The notes under the pieces are model-generated. The model was not told where the DNA came from. It searched no databases and saw only the letters and a program-made list of their open reading frames with translations. A stretch of DNA of 64,000 nt from a bacterium (GTDB taxonomy: Bacteria > Hydrothermota > Tepidihabitantia > Tepidihabitantales > Tepidihabitantaceae): positions 57,835 through 121,834 of the forward strand of contig DATJQV010000024.1 in NCBI GenBank assembly GCA_035505375.1, in the 5' to 3' direction. The first letter of the stretch is position 1. Each line of letters begins with the position of its first letter. Shown here piece after piece: positions 51,842-60,865 of the stretch. Made by a program: the position numbers and the translations under genes.

Positions 51842-51967
51842 CTACTTGAGGGGCGCGATCCGGGAAAGAGGCTCGTGCGCGACTGCCTGTTTCCAGACTC
51901 GGCGCAGCTCCTCCTTGTGCGTCGCCGCCCATTCCACAACCAGGCCTCGAACTCTCGGCGGCAGGTT
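51842..51967 (-). pseudogene. Remnant of a DUF4160 gene
   Basis: The minus strand in one frame reads NLPPRVRGLVVEWAATHKEE then LRRVWKQAVAHEPLSRIAPL and a stop, which matches the C-terminal half of DUF4160 proteins. No start or N-terminal half precedes it; the sequence upstream is repeat-like. It is the expected partner of the DUF2442 gene beginning 8 nt after its stop. Confidence 0.6.
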
Positions 51968-52099
51968 GCGGGGGATTGTGGGGACACTTTACTTAACTCC
52001 AAATCCGTCAAGGCCACAGCGCGGGCGGCTGACAGCTCACCGCTCACAGGCCAAGGCAGCGACGGACCGCGTTCTCGACCTGGAGTACGGCATCGTTGG

Positions 52100-52363
52100 T
52101 CATCCGGCCCGCGGGTTTGTCAGGGAAGCGTTTGGGGTCAGAGTAGCGGTGAATTCGCGGTCGATCGCCTGAAGCTCCGCTCGAATGTCGCGGTCTCTGG
52201 CCATCACAGCAAGCTCGGAGTCGAGTGGCGCGGCATCGGTTTGTTCGTCCGCGGCCACCCGGGCACGCAAGCGATGCGCCAGGTCTTCGAGCAGACGCAA
52301 CTGGTCTGCAGGCGAGAGCCGGTCGATGAGGGCTTCGAGCTCAGGCAGTGTGCTGGCTGACAC
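52100..52363 (-). CDS. Small antitoxin-like protein without a partner
   Basis: 87 residues from a GTG at 52363 with AAAGGAG 5 nt upstream. LPELEALIDRLSPADQLRLLEDLAHRLRAR is the two-helix pattern common in small antitoxins of VapB or RelB type; an acidic linker and an IRAELQAIDREF helix follow. Its stop overlaps a start codon (ATGA) of a frame ending after only 19 codons, so a downstream toxin gene may have been lost. Function is inferred only from this pattern. Confidence 0.55.
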   Translation of the reverse strand: MSASTLPELEALIDRLSPADQLRLLEDLAHRLRARVAADEQTDAAPLDSELAVMARDRDIRAELQAIDREFTATLTPNASLTNPRAG

Positions 52364-52505
52364 GTTGCTCCTTTGTCACAAACTGGGAACGCCGGCCCTG
52401 GACTCCGCCTTGCGGTTGGTGCCGGGACAGGATCCGGCCTTCGTTCCTTCGAGGAGAGGATAGCAGTGCTCGTTCGCGAGTCAAGGCAGGGCGGACGGGG
52501 CTGAG

Positions 52506-53231
52506 TCATTCTGGATGCAGGCTTCTGGGGTAGATTCTGAGGAATGCGGACCAGACTATCAGCGCCAGACCGAGGAGCAGCAGCCACCATGGGTAGTTGG
52601 TGGGTACGTGAGCCGCGGGGTCGGCTCCGGGTGCTGCGTGAAGTCCGAGAGGGCCGTAGGTGAGGCCATGGCGGGCGACGAGCAGGCCGTGGTCGCTTAG
52701 GAAGGAGAGGAGAATTGCGGCGGGACCGATTGTCAGGGCGAGCCGGTCAATGAGGTTTGCGCGGGCGGCTCGGCCGGTCCGACCCAGATTGACGTAAGCC
52801 AGACCGAGGGCAATCATCAGCGCGGACACGAGAACCGGGGCTAGAATCGGCGCGACCCAGGGAATGGGTATCAGGAACAGGATGTCCCAGGTTAGCAGCG
52901 AGGGCGGCCAGCCGAGGATTGCCTTGAGTCCGAGGTAATAGGCAATGTCCCAGACCCCGAAAGCAAAGAGGAACCACGAGAACCGTTCAAGCCGATTCTT
53001 TCCCGCCAGCCAGGCAATGACTGCGAGCATGATGAGCGTGGCAGCTTCGCGGCCCGATTCCACGAGCAGGATTGGCTTGAGCATGGTGGTGTTCAAGAGG
53101 AAGGCAAACCCTGCCGGGTAGTATATCTGGCGCAGATAGACTACCACCGCAGCCTCGCAATAGCCCATAGCCAGGGCGAACAAGCCCAAGAGCAGAGCCC
53201 TCCTCGTGCCGGCCAAATGGGTTTCGCTCAA
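52506..53231 (-). CDS. Polytopic membrane protein of unknown function
   Basis: 241 residues with about six membrane helices: LLLGLFALAMGYCEAAVVVY, LIMLAVIAWLAG, WFLFAFGVWDIAYYLGL, a helix pair around VAPILAPVLVSALMIALGL, TIGPAAILLSFL and WWLLLLGLALIVWSAFL. The MGYCEAAVVVYLRQIYYP motif in the first helix is distinctive and, in my recollection, common to an uncharacterised family. The TTG start at 53231 has only a weak ribosome binding site; the actual start is uncertain. Confidence 0.7.
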   Translation of the reverse strand: MSETHLAGTRRALLLGLFALAMGYCEAAVVVYLRQIYYPAGFAFLLNTTMLKPILLVESGREAATLIMLAVIAWLAGKNRLERFSWFLFAFGVWDIAYYLGLKAILGWPPSLLTWDILFLIPIPWVAPILAPVLVSALMIALGLAYVNLGRTGRAARANLIDRLALTIGPAAILLSFLSDHGLLVARHGLTYGPLGLHAAPGADPAAHVPTNYPWWLLLLGLALIVWSAFLRIYPRSLHPE

Positions 53232-53740
53232 GGCGAACCTTGCCGATACGCGCCGCGTTCACGCATGGCACAATGATAGGCGTCTGCTGTCCGTTTGCCA
53301 AGGACAGAAACGGAAAGGAAAGGGGTCGTGGAATCGAGGATTCGAGGGGTCGAGTGGCGGGAAGGGACAGTAGAGCAACTCCAACCGAGGTCAGAAGTCA
53401 GAGACCAGAAGGGGATAGGAAAGGGATAGAGAGATCGAGGGATAGAGGGATCGAGAGCGGGGGAGGACGATAGACAAGTCAAGAGGCAAAAGCCAAAGGC
53501 CATAAGCCAAAACAGCGGAGCGGGCGAAGGCAGAGGCGAGAGGCCAGAGTGCAGAGCGAAGGCAGAAGCCAAAAGGCAAAGGCCAGAAGCCAAGACCGCG
53601 AGAAACGGCGGGAAGCAGAAAAGAACTGAGGAAATAGCGAAGGCGGAACATCGGGTCTAACTTGCCTATTCTCATTAGGTTGATGCCAGTCGCAGGACGA
53701 AAAGTCCGCATATAGGGGTCGCCCGGGGGCATGCCCTTTG

Positions 53741-54012
53741 AGGAGCTTTCGAGGAAGCCATGAAATGAGCTTTGAAGTGAGCTTTGAACTGAGCTTTCGG
53801 AAGAGCTTTGATGCGAGCTTTCGACGGAGCTTTGCAGCGAGCGATGTGAGAAGCAATGCGCTGAGCTTTGAGATGAGCGATGCGCGATGCGATGTAACGA
53901 GCTTTGAGTTGAGCAATGGAAGATGCTGTGAAGTACGCTTTCGAGCATGCTTTCCAAGGTACTTTCCGGCGAGCTTTGGGGCGAGCTTTCTAACGAGCTT
54001 TCGTCGCAGCAT
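53741..54012. repeat. 12-bp array, consensus GAGCTTTNNANN
   Basis: About 22 units at 12-bp spacing. GAGCTTT (some GAGCGAT or GAGCAAT) is kept and the other five positions vary. All frames give four-residue repeats (for example SKLx), so the ORFs are artefacts. Same beat but a different consensus from 11156-11491. Confidence 0.9.
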
Positions 54013-54156
54013 TCATCTGCGCGGAAAGGGGTCCAAGGATCAAGGAAACAAGGGGTCGGGCGGCGGATGGCGGGTAGCGGTCAGCGGACGGGAATCTGCG
54101 TCATCTGCGTAATCTGCGGTTACTCGTCCCTTCGTCCATCGTCTCTTCGTCCATCG

Positions 54157-54238
54157 TCAATTCTGCATTCTGGTCTCTGGTTTCTGAATTCTGCTCTATC
54201 CGAGTCCTGAATCTGCGTCATCTGCGTAATCTGCGGTT
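54157..54238 (-). repeat. Third copy of the composite element, inverted
   Basis: Reads on the minus strand in the same order as 24643-24717 and 46981-47060: CGCAGATGACGCAGATTCAG, GATAGAGCAG, AATTCAGAAACCAGAGACCA. Confidence 0.75.
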
Positions 54239-54316
54239 AATCCTCTCCGGCTTGGCGTTCTTGGCGGTTGTCTCCTCTGCGGTTGGCGGATAGCGGTCAG
54301 CGACCGGGTCCCGGCG

Positions 54317-55435
54317 CTACAGGGCTTTTTGGTAGATGCGGAAGCGTTTGGCTATCTGGCCGCCGACTCGTTCAACCTCGGCCCGCATCTTGAGGTTGGT
54401 CTCCAGTTCGTGGTGGCTGTCTATCTTCTCAAACCCGTTCGCGATTGCCGTCCGCATCATTGCCGCGCCCAGCAGCACGTCGAGTCCCCGCCCCCGGCAA
54501 TCCTCGCGTATCCCGGCGAGTAGCGCGTCGAGCTGCTTTGTCTTCTTCATCGCGGCCATTATCTGCAGGATGCCGAACGGGAACAGGTGGCCTTTGCACT
54601 TGCGCAGGCCTTCGTTCATGTGCGGGATTGAGATGACGAACCCGACGACGTCTTCGCCTTTGAGTACTATCTTGACGAAGCGCGGGTCGATGACCGGCAG
54701 GTACTGCTTGGTCAGCGCGTCCATCTCGGCGTCGGTTAACGGTACATAGCCGTAGATGTTCGTATAGGTTATGTTCATCAGGCCGAAGACGCGCCGGCCA
54801 AAGGGCTTCAGTTCCTTCGACTTGGTGAACTCGACCAGCTTGAACTCGGGCTGCCGCGCCGCGCGCGCGCTGATCTTCTCGTAGAATTCCGGCAGCTTGT
54901 CCGAGAGTTTGACGATGTAGTCGACGTAGTCGACTTCCTTGGTATAGCCGGCCGCGTCCATGAACCGGACGATGTACGGGAAGTTGTGGAATGAATCCAG
55001 CGTCGGCTCGCAGTCGAAGCCCTCGAAGAGGAACCCTTGCGGGTCCTGGTCCGAGAACCCCATCGGTCCAACCAGCTTGTTCATGCCGAGTTCGCGCGCC
55101 CAGTTCTCGACGAACGCAATCAGGGCTGAGAAGACGTCCTGCTCTTCGTAGCACTCAAGGAACCCGAACCGGCCGGTACACTCATGTCGCAGCTCGTTGC
55201 ATCGCCGATTGACGATGCCCATGATGCGGCCGACCACCTTGCCGTCGCGCCGCGCCAGCGCGAGCACCGCGTCGGCGTGCTGGAACGCGCGGTTCTTCTT
55301 CGGGTCGAAGAACTTCCAGTTGTCCATGTAGATGGGCGGAATCCAAAGCGGGTTGGTGCGGTTGACCCTGGCTGGCAGGTAGATGAACTCCCGCAGCTCG
55401 CGGCGGTTGCGGATTTCAGCGACTTCGAGTGCCAT
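54317..55435 (-). CDS. GNAT-like protein, 372 residues
   Basis: The layout is that of the large uncharacterised GNAT-like proteins found in FCB bacteria: YLPARVNRTNPLWIPPIYMD near residue 20, KNRAFQHADAVLALARRDGKVVGRI (acetyl-CoA fold strand), LVGPMGFSDQDPQGFLFEGF, and a second half with VVGFVISIPHMNEGLRK and RGRGLDVLLGAAMMR, which resembles the acyl-CoA-binding helix. A duplicated GNAT fold is likely. Substrate is unknown. Two spacers full of repeats flank it, so it is a single-gene unit. Confidence 0.82.
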   Translation of the reverse strand: MALEVAEIRNRRELREFIYLPARVNRTNPLWIPPIYMDNWKFFDPKKNRAFQHADAVLALARRDGKVVGRIMGIVNRRCNELRHECTGRFGFLECYEEQDVFSALIAFVENWARELGMNKLVGPMGFSDQDPQGFLFEGFDCEPTLDSFHNFPYIVRFMDAAGYTKEVDYVDYIVKLSDKLPEFYEKISARAARQPEFKLVEFTKSKELKPFGRRVFGLMNITYTNIYGYVPLTDAEMDALTKQYLPVIDPRFVKIVLKGEDVVGFVISIPHMNEGLRKCKGHLFPFGILQIMAAMKKTKQLDALLAGIREDCRGRGLDVLLGAAMMRTAIANGFEKIDSHHELETNLKMRAEVERVGGQIAKRFRIYQKAL

Positions 55436-55815
55436 CGGATGTGAATGCCGGCAATTCGCGGTCAGTCCCGCAGGCGATATTCAGCGCGTCGGCCGGCAGC
55501 CGGTTGAGTGCTTCGACAATGTAGGTTCTGGTCATCTGCCCTTCGAGGGGAGACTCTAGCGACGGATGGGATGGGGGTCAAGCAGAGAGATGGCTGACGT
55601 CCAACCTCTAACGGCCAGCGGCTTCCGATTACTGAGTGCGGAAGAAGGGAGTATGGGCAACGGATAATCCAGAAGTCAGAAACCAGAATGCAGAATTCCG
55701 GGCGTGGCGGAGCAGGGAGAAAGTCAGAAGGCAGAGGCCAAAGGCTAAGAGCCAAAGCGGCAGGTTGAGAGAGAAATAGAGAGAGCGTGAGGGAGCGAGT
55801 GCGAGGAGTGGGCGG
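55436..55815. repeat. Repeat-rich spacer
   Basis: GTCAGAAACCAGAATGCAGA words (55674-55698), GAAGGCAGAGGCCAAAGGCT words (55720-55757) and GAGAGAAATAGAGAGAGCGT words after that. A 39-codon frame at 55416-55535 on the minus strand (MTRTYIVEALNRLPADALNI) is not supported further. Confidence 0.55.
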
Positions 55816-56244
55816 TCAGTGACAGTAGCGGGCGCGGGCGTTGGAGACCGAGATGATGTGTACTTGCCCGCAGCGAGGACCGAGCGCGAGCAAAGCCCGG
55901 TCGCCAGTTACCAGCGCGGCGGCACCGGCCGCGAGCGCGCAGTGTATGAATTTGTCATCGTCCGGGTCAGAGCAGAGGCGAGGGCCTTCCGGGACCCGGA
56001 ATCGGTCGCAGTAGGGCAGGACGAACTCCGCCATGATGGCGACGGCCTCGTGTTTGCCCAGCCGGAACTTCGGGTACTCCAGCACCCGCGCGTACTCGTC
56101 GAGAATCGGTTCGCTCGCCGCGAGTCGGAATCGGCCTCCGCGCCAGGCATCGAGCAGGGCCGATGCCTCGGAGCGGAAGAGCAGCACCGACACCAGGACG
56201 TTGGTGTCGAGCACCAGCCGCGTTACTTCTTCTTCCTCGCCCAC
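55816..56244 (-). CDS. PIN-domain toxin (COG1569-type)
   Basis: 142 residues. LVLDTNVLVSVLLF near the start, SEPILDEYARVL, and DPDDDKFIHCALAAGAAALV then TGDRALL give the four PIN acidic positions. It follows an AbrB-type gene with a 22-nt overlap, the normal order antitoxin then toxin. As with other PIN toxins it is probably a ribonuclease. The GTG at 56244 is the probable start; another GTG just before LDTN is possible. Confidence 0.84.
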   Translation of the reverse strand: MGEEEEVTRLVLDTNVLVSVLLFRSEASALLDAWRGGRFRLAASEPILDEYARVLEYPKFRLGKHEAVAIMAEFVLPYCDRFRVPEGPRLCSDPDDDKFIHCALAAGAAALVTGDRALLALGPRCGQVHIISVSNARARYCH

Positions 56245-56456
56245 CGAACCGCCCGTGTAACCTCACCCGGTCTGATTCCTTCCTGCTCAAGCCGGTCGCG
56301 CACCCGGTCTATGTCGACGGCGGGCACGATCTGCACCGGCCGCAGGACCAGTGCATCGCACACTACCTCGGCGTCGAAGTAGTCGGTCGTCGGCAGGCGG
56401 TCGAGCAACGCCTTGGGTATGGTGAGTTGGTTCTTTGTCGTCTTCTTGGTCAACAA
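56223..56456 (-). CDS. AbrB/SpoVT-like antitoxin
   Basis: About 77 residues from a TTG at 56456 with AAGGAG 8 nt upstream; a second TTG follows directly. TKKTTKNQLTIPKALLDRLP is the swapped-hairpin DNA-binding start of AbrB-type antitoxins, and TDYFDAEVVCDALVLRPVQI completes the beta fold. The C-terminal helix VDRVRDRLEQEG-like segment (DIDRVRDRLEQEGIRPGEV) would clamp the PIN toxin encoded next. It probably represses its own operon. Confidence 0.82.
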   Translation of the reverse strand: MLTKKTTKNQLTIPKALLDRLPTTDYFDAEVVCDALVLRPVQIVPAVDIDRVRDRLEQEGIRPGEVTRAVRWARKKK

Positions 56457-56661
56457 GTGTCTTCTCCTTACTTTCTTACAGTAAGGATAAGACGTTGGAG
56501 GCGGCGTGTCAAGCGGTGAGAACGAGAGGTGGTCCAATGGTCAAGTGGCCTGGTGCGAGGAACGGGCTACCAGGCGGTAGCTAAGTCAGGGCAGGGGACA
56601 ATTCAGAATGCAGAAACCAGAGACCAGAATTCAGAATTGCGGGAAGGCGGGCGCCGGCGGG
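56457..56661. repeat. Spacer with CAGAATT heptamers
   Basis: TCAGAATGCAGAAACCAGAG words at 56604-56641. A short run ACTTTCTTACAGTAAGG (56470-56486) is an imperfect inverted repeat just upstream of the AbrB-PIN operon and could be its operator. Confidence 0.5.
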
Positions 56662-57507
56662 CTACCAGACGGCAGCGACGTCGGTGGAGGAGGCGCGGGG
56701 TTCGAGGGAGAGGGCGCCGGGGGCGCAGGCGGTGCGGCAGATGCCGCAACCCCAGCACTTCCTGCGGTCCACGATGACGCCGTTCTGACGCGGGGCGGCG
56801 CTGATTGCCCCGAACGGGCAGCGTTTGATGCAGCGGCGGCAGCCGGTGCAGAGTTCTTCGTTGCGGCGGATGACGTCTTCGCCTTTCCACATGATGCGGA
56901 CGCCGCCCTTGAGCTGAATCTTCATCGCCATGCACCCGCTGGGCAGGTCGCAGTTGCAGATGGCCGCGATGAACGGGGTGATGAAAGTCCAAGCCGTGTG
57001 GCAAAGCCCGCGCTCTTCGGCGTTTCGCAGGTACGCCACAGCTTGGTCTTTGGTGAGTCGTTCGAACCCCTGGGAGGCCGGGCCGCCGGAATAGTCGCGA
57101 AAGCCCTCGGCGAGGAGCGTGTCGTGTTTGTTCACGGTCATCACGATGCAGCATGACTCGGCGTCGGAATGCGGCTGCATCGCGCCGCGGCAGACGCAGG
57201 GCAGGCGGGTGATGTTCGTGGCGATGTCGAAGAGGGGCGCGCACTCTTCGAGCGGGACCGGTTGGCCAAAGTGATGCTTCTGCGCCGCGACTTCGGGCTT
57301 GCGGGTGAAGTGCTTTCGAGCCGGACGCGGGACGAAGCGGAGCGCGGCGAGCCCGGCATTGGCCGTGCGCCGGTTGGCCTCGAAGTTGCGGATGAAGTCA
57401 ACGATGAACCCGCGGCGGGCGAGGTCCGACTCGAGGTCCATGGCGTAGTTTTGGGCATTCGCATACCAGCGCTTGCCCTCGCCGTGCTGGGCGCAGAAGT
57501 TACACAT
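56662..57507 (-). CDS. Ferredoxin-like protein with two [4Fe-4S] clusters and extra Cys pairs
   Basis: 281 residues. It begins MCNFCAQHGEG (CxxC), has LPCVCRG and ESCCIV in the middle, ICNCDLPSGC later, and a C-terminal bacterial ferredoxin with CTGCRRCIKRCP and CWGCGICRTACAPGAL, binding two [4Fe-4S] clusters. This is a redox or electron-carrier protein of anaerobes; the N-terminal part resembles uncharacterised 4Fe-4S proteins of the same length. A TACAAT box stands 9 nt before the start. It is a single gene between repeat-rich spacers. Confidence 0.8.
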   Translation of the reverse strand: MCNFCAQHGEGKRWYANAQNYAMDLESDLARRGFIVDFIRNFEANRRTANAGLAALRFVPRPARKHFTRKPEVAAQKHHFGQPVPLEECAPLFDIATNITRLPCVCRGAMQPHSDAESCCIVMTVNKHDTLLAEGFRDYSGGPASQGFERLTKDQAVAYLRNAEERGLCHTAWTFITPFIAAICNCDLPSGCMAMKIQLKGGVRIMWKGEDVIRRNEELCTGCRRCIKRCPFGAISAAPRQNGVIVDRRKCWGCGICRTACAPGALSLEPRASSTDVAAVW

Positions 57508-58428
57508 GGAAACCTATTGTAGCGCGCAGACGGGAGTATTACCACAAAGGTAGGAGGAGGACCCGGACAAACCAGAATTCAGAAACCAGAGATCAGAATG
57601 CAGAATTGAGGCGCGGAGGGAACCAACCACAGATGGACACAGATAAACACGGATAGGACCGACGACAACCGCCAAGAGCGCCAAGACGCCAAGGAGTAAG
57701 GGGAAAGTGGAAATGGCGAAGGGCGGATTCAGAGAGTACTAACCGCAGATTACACAGATTCATGTCCTGACCGGGCCAAAGAACCCCAGGTTCCTTGGCC
57801 CCCAGAACCCGATTCGCGCGACCAGGGCACGAAGTCGCGAGGATACCGAAACCCGGACACCGCTGAAGGCCCTTGGTCATGAATGAGACTAGTTCGTGTC
57901 AGTCGTCTGGAGCAGGTTTTCATGCCTATCCGCTTGTGGCTCGGGGCTTTGGGCTTGAGGCTGGAAGACTGACACCCCCACCTAGGGGATTACCCTGCAG
58001 ATAGTAGACAGGATTCAGTAGACAATAGACAGGGGGGTTATCTCCACCGCAATTCCGGGATGAACCTCCACCGGAATTCGCCGGGTTGCTTCACCGGTTC
58101 CTATCCGGTTTGCTTTCCCGGTTAGTCTACCCGTTACTCCACCGGTTCCTCTCCGGGTTGGTCGGAGCGTTGCGGCCCGGCTAACTCCGTGGGTTGCCGT
58201 CCTCGTTGCTCCCGAGTAAGCTCTGGCCGTTGCTCTCCGGTTTGCTCAGAGCTTTGCCTCCCGAGCTGTGAGCCGCTCGGTCGTCATCATCATCGACGCC
58301 CTGGGTGAAGCGACTTCGGGAGAACGAAACAACCTGGCCGGTTTCATTGCAGCGGACTGCCAGGCTTCGCACCATGCGGCGCGGGCTGTCACTGTCGTCG
58401 GACTTCCGGCCTGCGAGGGCGGCGACGG
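57508..58428. repeat. 0.9-kb repeat-rich region with a 12-bp array
   Basis: CAGAATTCAGAAACCAGAGA words (57574-57607), ACAGATGGACACAGATAAAC words (57626-57650), a GCCAAGAGCGCCAAGACGCC word (57670-57690), then the array at 58040-58265. No gene found. Confidence 0.65.
58040..58265. repeat. 12-bp array, consensus near CCGGTTNCTCNN
   Basis: About 18 units at 12-bp spacing (CACCGGTTCCTA, TCCGGTTTGCTT, TCCCGGTTAGTC, CACCGGTTCCTC, TGGCCGTTGCTC). CCGGTT-like core, variable flank. It shows the same beat as the arrays at 11156 and 53741 with an unrelated consensus. Confidence 0.85.
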
Positions 58429-58758
58429 CTACTTGCCGAGCTTGCGGATACGTTCCGGACGGCGGGCCAGCAGGTAGATGAGCGCGCCAACCCAGTGTGT
58501 GAACACAATGACGAGTGCCCAGATGAGCCGGCTGTTGCCCTCGTCGGTTTCGCGGGTCAGGACTTCGACCAGCATCCACACCCAGAAGGCCAGCGCGCAG
58601 ACCGAGAACAGGCCGACAAGGAAGATGAACGGCAGCAAGGCCGCTCCGCACGAGCTGGCGGCAAGCGTCGAACCGAGTGTATGCACCAGCCAGAATAACT
58701 TCCGCGGGCTGCCAGTCAAGATGCCGCACTCGGCTCGCAACTGTCTGATGCGCAGCAA
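58429..58758 (-). CDS. PLDc_N-type small membrane protein
   Basis: 109 residues. FWVWMLVEVLTRETDEGNSRLIWALVIVFTHWVGALIYLL is the PLDc_N (phospholipase D nuclease N-terminal) membrane domain, with the acidic/Asn turn between two helices. It is found as a small stand-alone protein in many bacteria; function unknown. The first ~40 residues are not conserved, so the start may lie further in. It follows hcp by 91 nt on the same strand. Confidence 0.75.
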   Translation of the reverse strand: MLRIRQLRAECGILTGSPRKLFWLVHTLGSTLAASSCGAALLPFIFLVGLFSVCALAFWVWMLVEVLTRETDEGNSRLIWALVIVFTHWVGALIYLLARRPERIRKLGK

Positions 58759-58849
58759 GAGGCCGCTTCGGCTCGGCGCCTTCGAGCTGTCCCCGTTGCA
58801 AGCACAAGGGCCGCGGATGAACCGCGGCCCTTATCGAAGGAGGCAGATG

Positions 58850-60502
58850 CTAGCCGAGAATGGCTTTCAGGTCCGCATCCGGCGTGGTAATCGGCATGAT
58901 GTTGAGCTTGTCCTGCAGTATCTTCACGAGGTTCGGGGTGAGGAAGGCGGGGAGGCTGGGTCCGATGCGGATGTTGGTGATGCCGAGGGAAAGGAGCGTG
59001 AGCAGGACCGCGACCGCTTTCTGTTCGTACCAGGAGAGAATGATAGAGAGGGGCAGCGAGTTGACGTCCGTGTTGAAGGCCTTGGCGAGCGCGAGGGCAA
59101 TCTGGATGGCCGAATAGGAGTCATTGCACTGACCGATGTCGAGCAGGCGCGGGATGCCTTCGATGTCGCCGAACTCGAGGGTGTTGAACTTGAATTTGCC
59201 GCAGGCGAGGGTGAGGATGACCGAGTCCTTGGGCACCTTCTGGGCGAACTCGGTGTAATAGTTGCGACTGGCCTTGACGCCGTCGCAGCCGCCGATGAGG
59301 AAGAAGTGCTTTATCTTGCCGGCTTTGACGAGGTCAATCACCTTGGGCGCAACCGACATCACGGCATCGTGGCCGAAGCCGACCGTGATGTACTTCTCTT
59401 CGCCGTCTTCGGCAAAGCCCGGTGCTGCCTGCGCAGCATTGATGACCGGTGTGAAATCCTTGTCCGGGCTGATATGGGTGACGCCGGGCCAGGCAACGAG
59501 GCCGGTCGTGAAGATGCGGTCGACGTAGCTCTTGTGGGGCCGCTGGATGCAGTTGGTGGTCATCAGGATCGCGCCCGGGAACTGGGGGAACTCGGTCTGC
59601 TGGTTCTGCCAGGCAGTGCCGAAGTGGCCGACAAGGTGTTTGTACTGGTTGAGCTTGGGATAGCCGTGGCAGGGAAGCATCTCGCCGTGGGTGTAGACGT
59701 TGATGGCCTTGCCCTCGGTCTGCTTGAGGATTTCCTCAAGGTCTTTGAGGTCGTGGCCGGAAACGAGGATGGCCTTGCCTTTGACCGGGGTCATGCGCAC
59801 CTTGGTTGGTGTCGGGTGGCCGTAGGCGCCAGTGTTGGCCGCGTCGAGCAGTTCGGTAGCACGGTAGTTGAGCTTGCCGGTGTTCAGGGCCTCGGTGAGC
59901 AACTGGTCGGCAGTGAATGTTCCGGAAGCGAGCAGGTCGAGGAGTCGGTGGAACTCGGCGTAGACGGCGTCGTCTTCTTTGCCGAGCACGCGCGCGTGGT
60001 CGGTGTACGCGGCCGCGCCTTTGAGCCCGAATAGAACCAGGTCGTGCAGGTCCGCGATGTCATCGCCCCATTGTTGGTGGCGGGCGAGGATGCCTTTGTC
60101 GCGGCCCTGCTCGACCAACGCCTTGATGCCTACTGCGGGGGTCCAGTCAGCCGGGCCGGTCAGTGTTTCCGGCGTCTTGCCGGCCTTATGGCAGGCGTCC
60201 TCGTACATTCGCTTTGCATTGAGGCGCATCCCCGCAGCGTGCCTGAGCAGGTTTTCGAGACGCGCCGGGTCGAAGTCGACGTTGGTGATGGTTGCGAAGA
60301 GGGCCTCGACCGTGAAGGCGTTGACCTCAGGGTGGGTCTTGCCGAGCTGCCGGGCGCGATGGGCGTACATGGCGATGCCCTTCACCGCATAGAGAAGAAG
60401 GTCCTGCAGGGTCGCGCAGGTCTCATCCTTGCCGCAGACGCCTTGGACTGTGCAGCCGGTGCCTTTGGCGGTTTGTTCGCACTGGTAGCAGAACATGCTC
60501 AT
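58850..60502 (-). CDS. hcp: Hybrid cluster protein (hydroxylamine reductase)
   Basis: 550 residues. N-terminal CYQC-x8-C-x5-C cluster motif (Cys5, Cys8, Cys17, Cys23), a spacing of the class I/III type, and the hybrid-cluster ligands later (GHDLKDLEEIL, PGVTHISPDKDF, GCDGVK, LACGKFKF and NTLEFGDIEGIPR). Hcp reduces NO or hydroxylamine in nitrosative stress. AAGGAG precedes the ATG by 7 nt. It ends a run rrf2-ferredoxin-cupin-hcp, all minus strand. Confidence 0.96.
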   Translation of the reverse strand: MSMFCYQCEQTAKGTGCTVQGVCGKDETCATLQDLLLYAVKGIAMYAHRARQLGKTHPEVNAFTVEALFATITNVDFDPARLENLLRHAAGMRLNAKRMYEDACHKAGKTPETLTGPADWTPAVGIKALVEQGRDKGILARHQQWGDDIADLHDLVLFGLKGAAAYTDHARVLGKEDDAVYAEFHRLLDLLASGTFTADQLLTEALNTGKLNYRATELLDAANTGAYGHPTPTKVRMTPVKGKAILVSGHDLKDLEEILKQTEGKAINVYTHGEMLPCHGYPKLNQYKHLVGHFGTAWQNQQTEFPQFPGAILMTTNCIQRPHKSYVDRIFTTGLVAWPGVTHISPDKDFTPVINAAQAAPGFAEDGEEKYITVGFGHDAVMSVAPKVIDLVKAGKIKHFFLIGGCDGVKASRNYYTEFAQKVPKDSVILTLACGKFKFNTLEFGDIEGIPRLLDIGQCNDSYSAIQIALALAKAFNTDVNSLPLSIILSWYEQKAVAVLLTLLSLGITNIRIGPSLPAFLTPNLVKILQDKLNIMPITTPDADLKAILG

Positions 60503-60523
60503 TCGATAACTCCTTTGGGTTTC

Positions 60524-60865
60524 CTATTCATCCATGCGCGGAGGCCGGTCAGGCCTCGGTAGTTTGACCACGAGAAACTCGAGCCGGTTTCCGGTTTCGT
60601 TCCGCACCCGGTGAAAAGTCTCTTTCGGATGGGGTACAAGCGTGCCGGCTTCAGCCTGTACGCGTCCGGCATCGGACTCGATGGTCGCGGTCCCGGTAAT
60701 GATGTAGAAGAGCGTGTCCACCGGCGAGGCATGGCGCACCAGCGCGTGGCCGGCCGGCAGATGGATGTGGACCACTTCGACGAGGGGAGAAGCGAAAAGG
60801 CGGTGAGCATCGAGGCCGTTCGGGTTGGGAACGACCGGCGACTCAGCGACGGTGATAGGCTTCAC
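60524..60865 (-). CDS. Cupin-fold protein
   Basis: 113 residues from GTG at 60865 that overlaps the stop of the ferredoxin gene (GTGA). HIHLPAGHALVRHASPVDTL, VIIT-like FYIITGTATIESDAG and HPKETFHRVRNETGNRLEFL are the two cupin motifs with His ligands. Small cupins of this type sit next to hcp and redox genes in many anaerobes; substrate unknown. Its end is 21 nt from the hcp start. Confidence 0.85.
   Translation of the reverse strand: MKPITVAESPVVPNPNGLDAHRLFASPLVEVVHIHLPAGHALVRHASPVDTLFYIITGTATIESDAGRVQAEAGTLVPHPKETFHRVRNETGNRLEFLVVKLPRPDRPPRMDE

Larger units (their letters stand above)
53232..54316. repeat. 1.1-kb non-coding region of repeat blocks, including a 12-bp array
   Basis: From left: GATCGAGGGATAGAGG words (53420-53460), long AGCCAAA/GGCAAAAGCC heptamer block (53480-53600), the 12-bp array at 53741-54012 (entered separately), GCGGATGGCGGGTAGCGGTC block (54060-), the inverted composite element (54157-54238) and GCCAAGAACGCC-type word (54250-54270). 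ORFs here are by-products of the repeats. Confidence 0.7.

Noticed and set aside
52044..52103. Short frame MTNDAVLQVENAVRRCLGL after the antitoxin-like gene
   Set aside because: Only 19 codons; start overlap (ATGA) is suggestive of a lost partner but there is too little sequence to call a gene.
53391..54012. Open frames of 177 and 188 codons in the 53.7-kb array
   Set aside because: Overlapping frames give SKL- and SS-type repeats with no initiation signals; they are consequences of the 12-bp periodicity.
55416..55535. 39-codon frame before the GNAT-like gene
   Set aside because: Weak ribosome binding site, no recognisable domain and overlap with the next gene's start.
58478..60034. Plus-strand open frame of 518 codons opposite hcp
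   Set aside because: It lies antisense to a clear hcp gene and encodes only low-complexity Gly/Val/Glu sequence; a shadow of GC-rich codon use.
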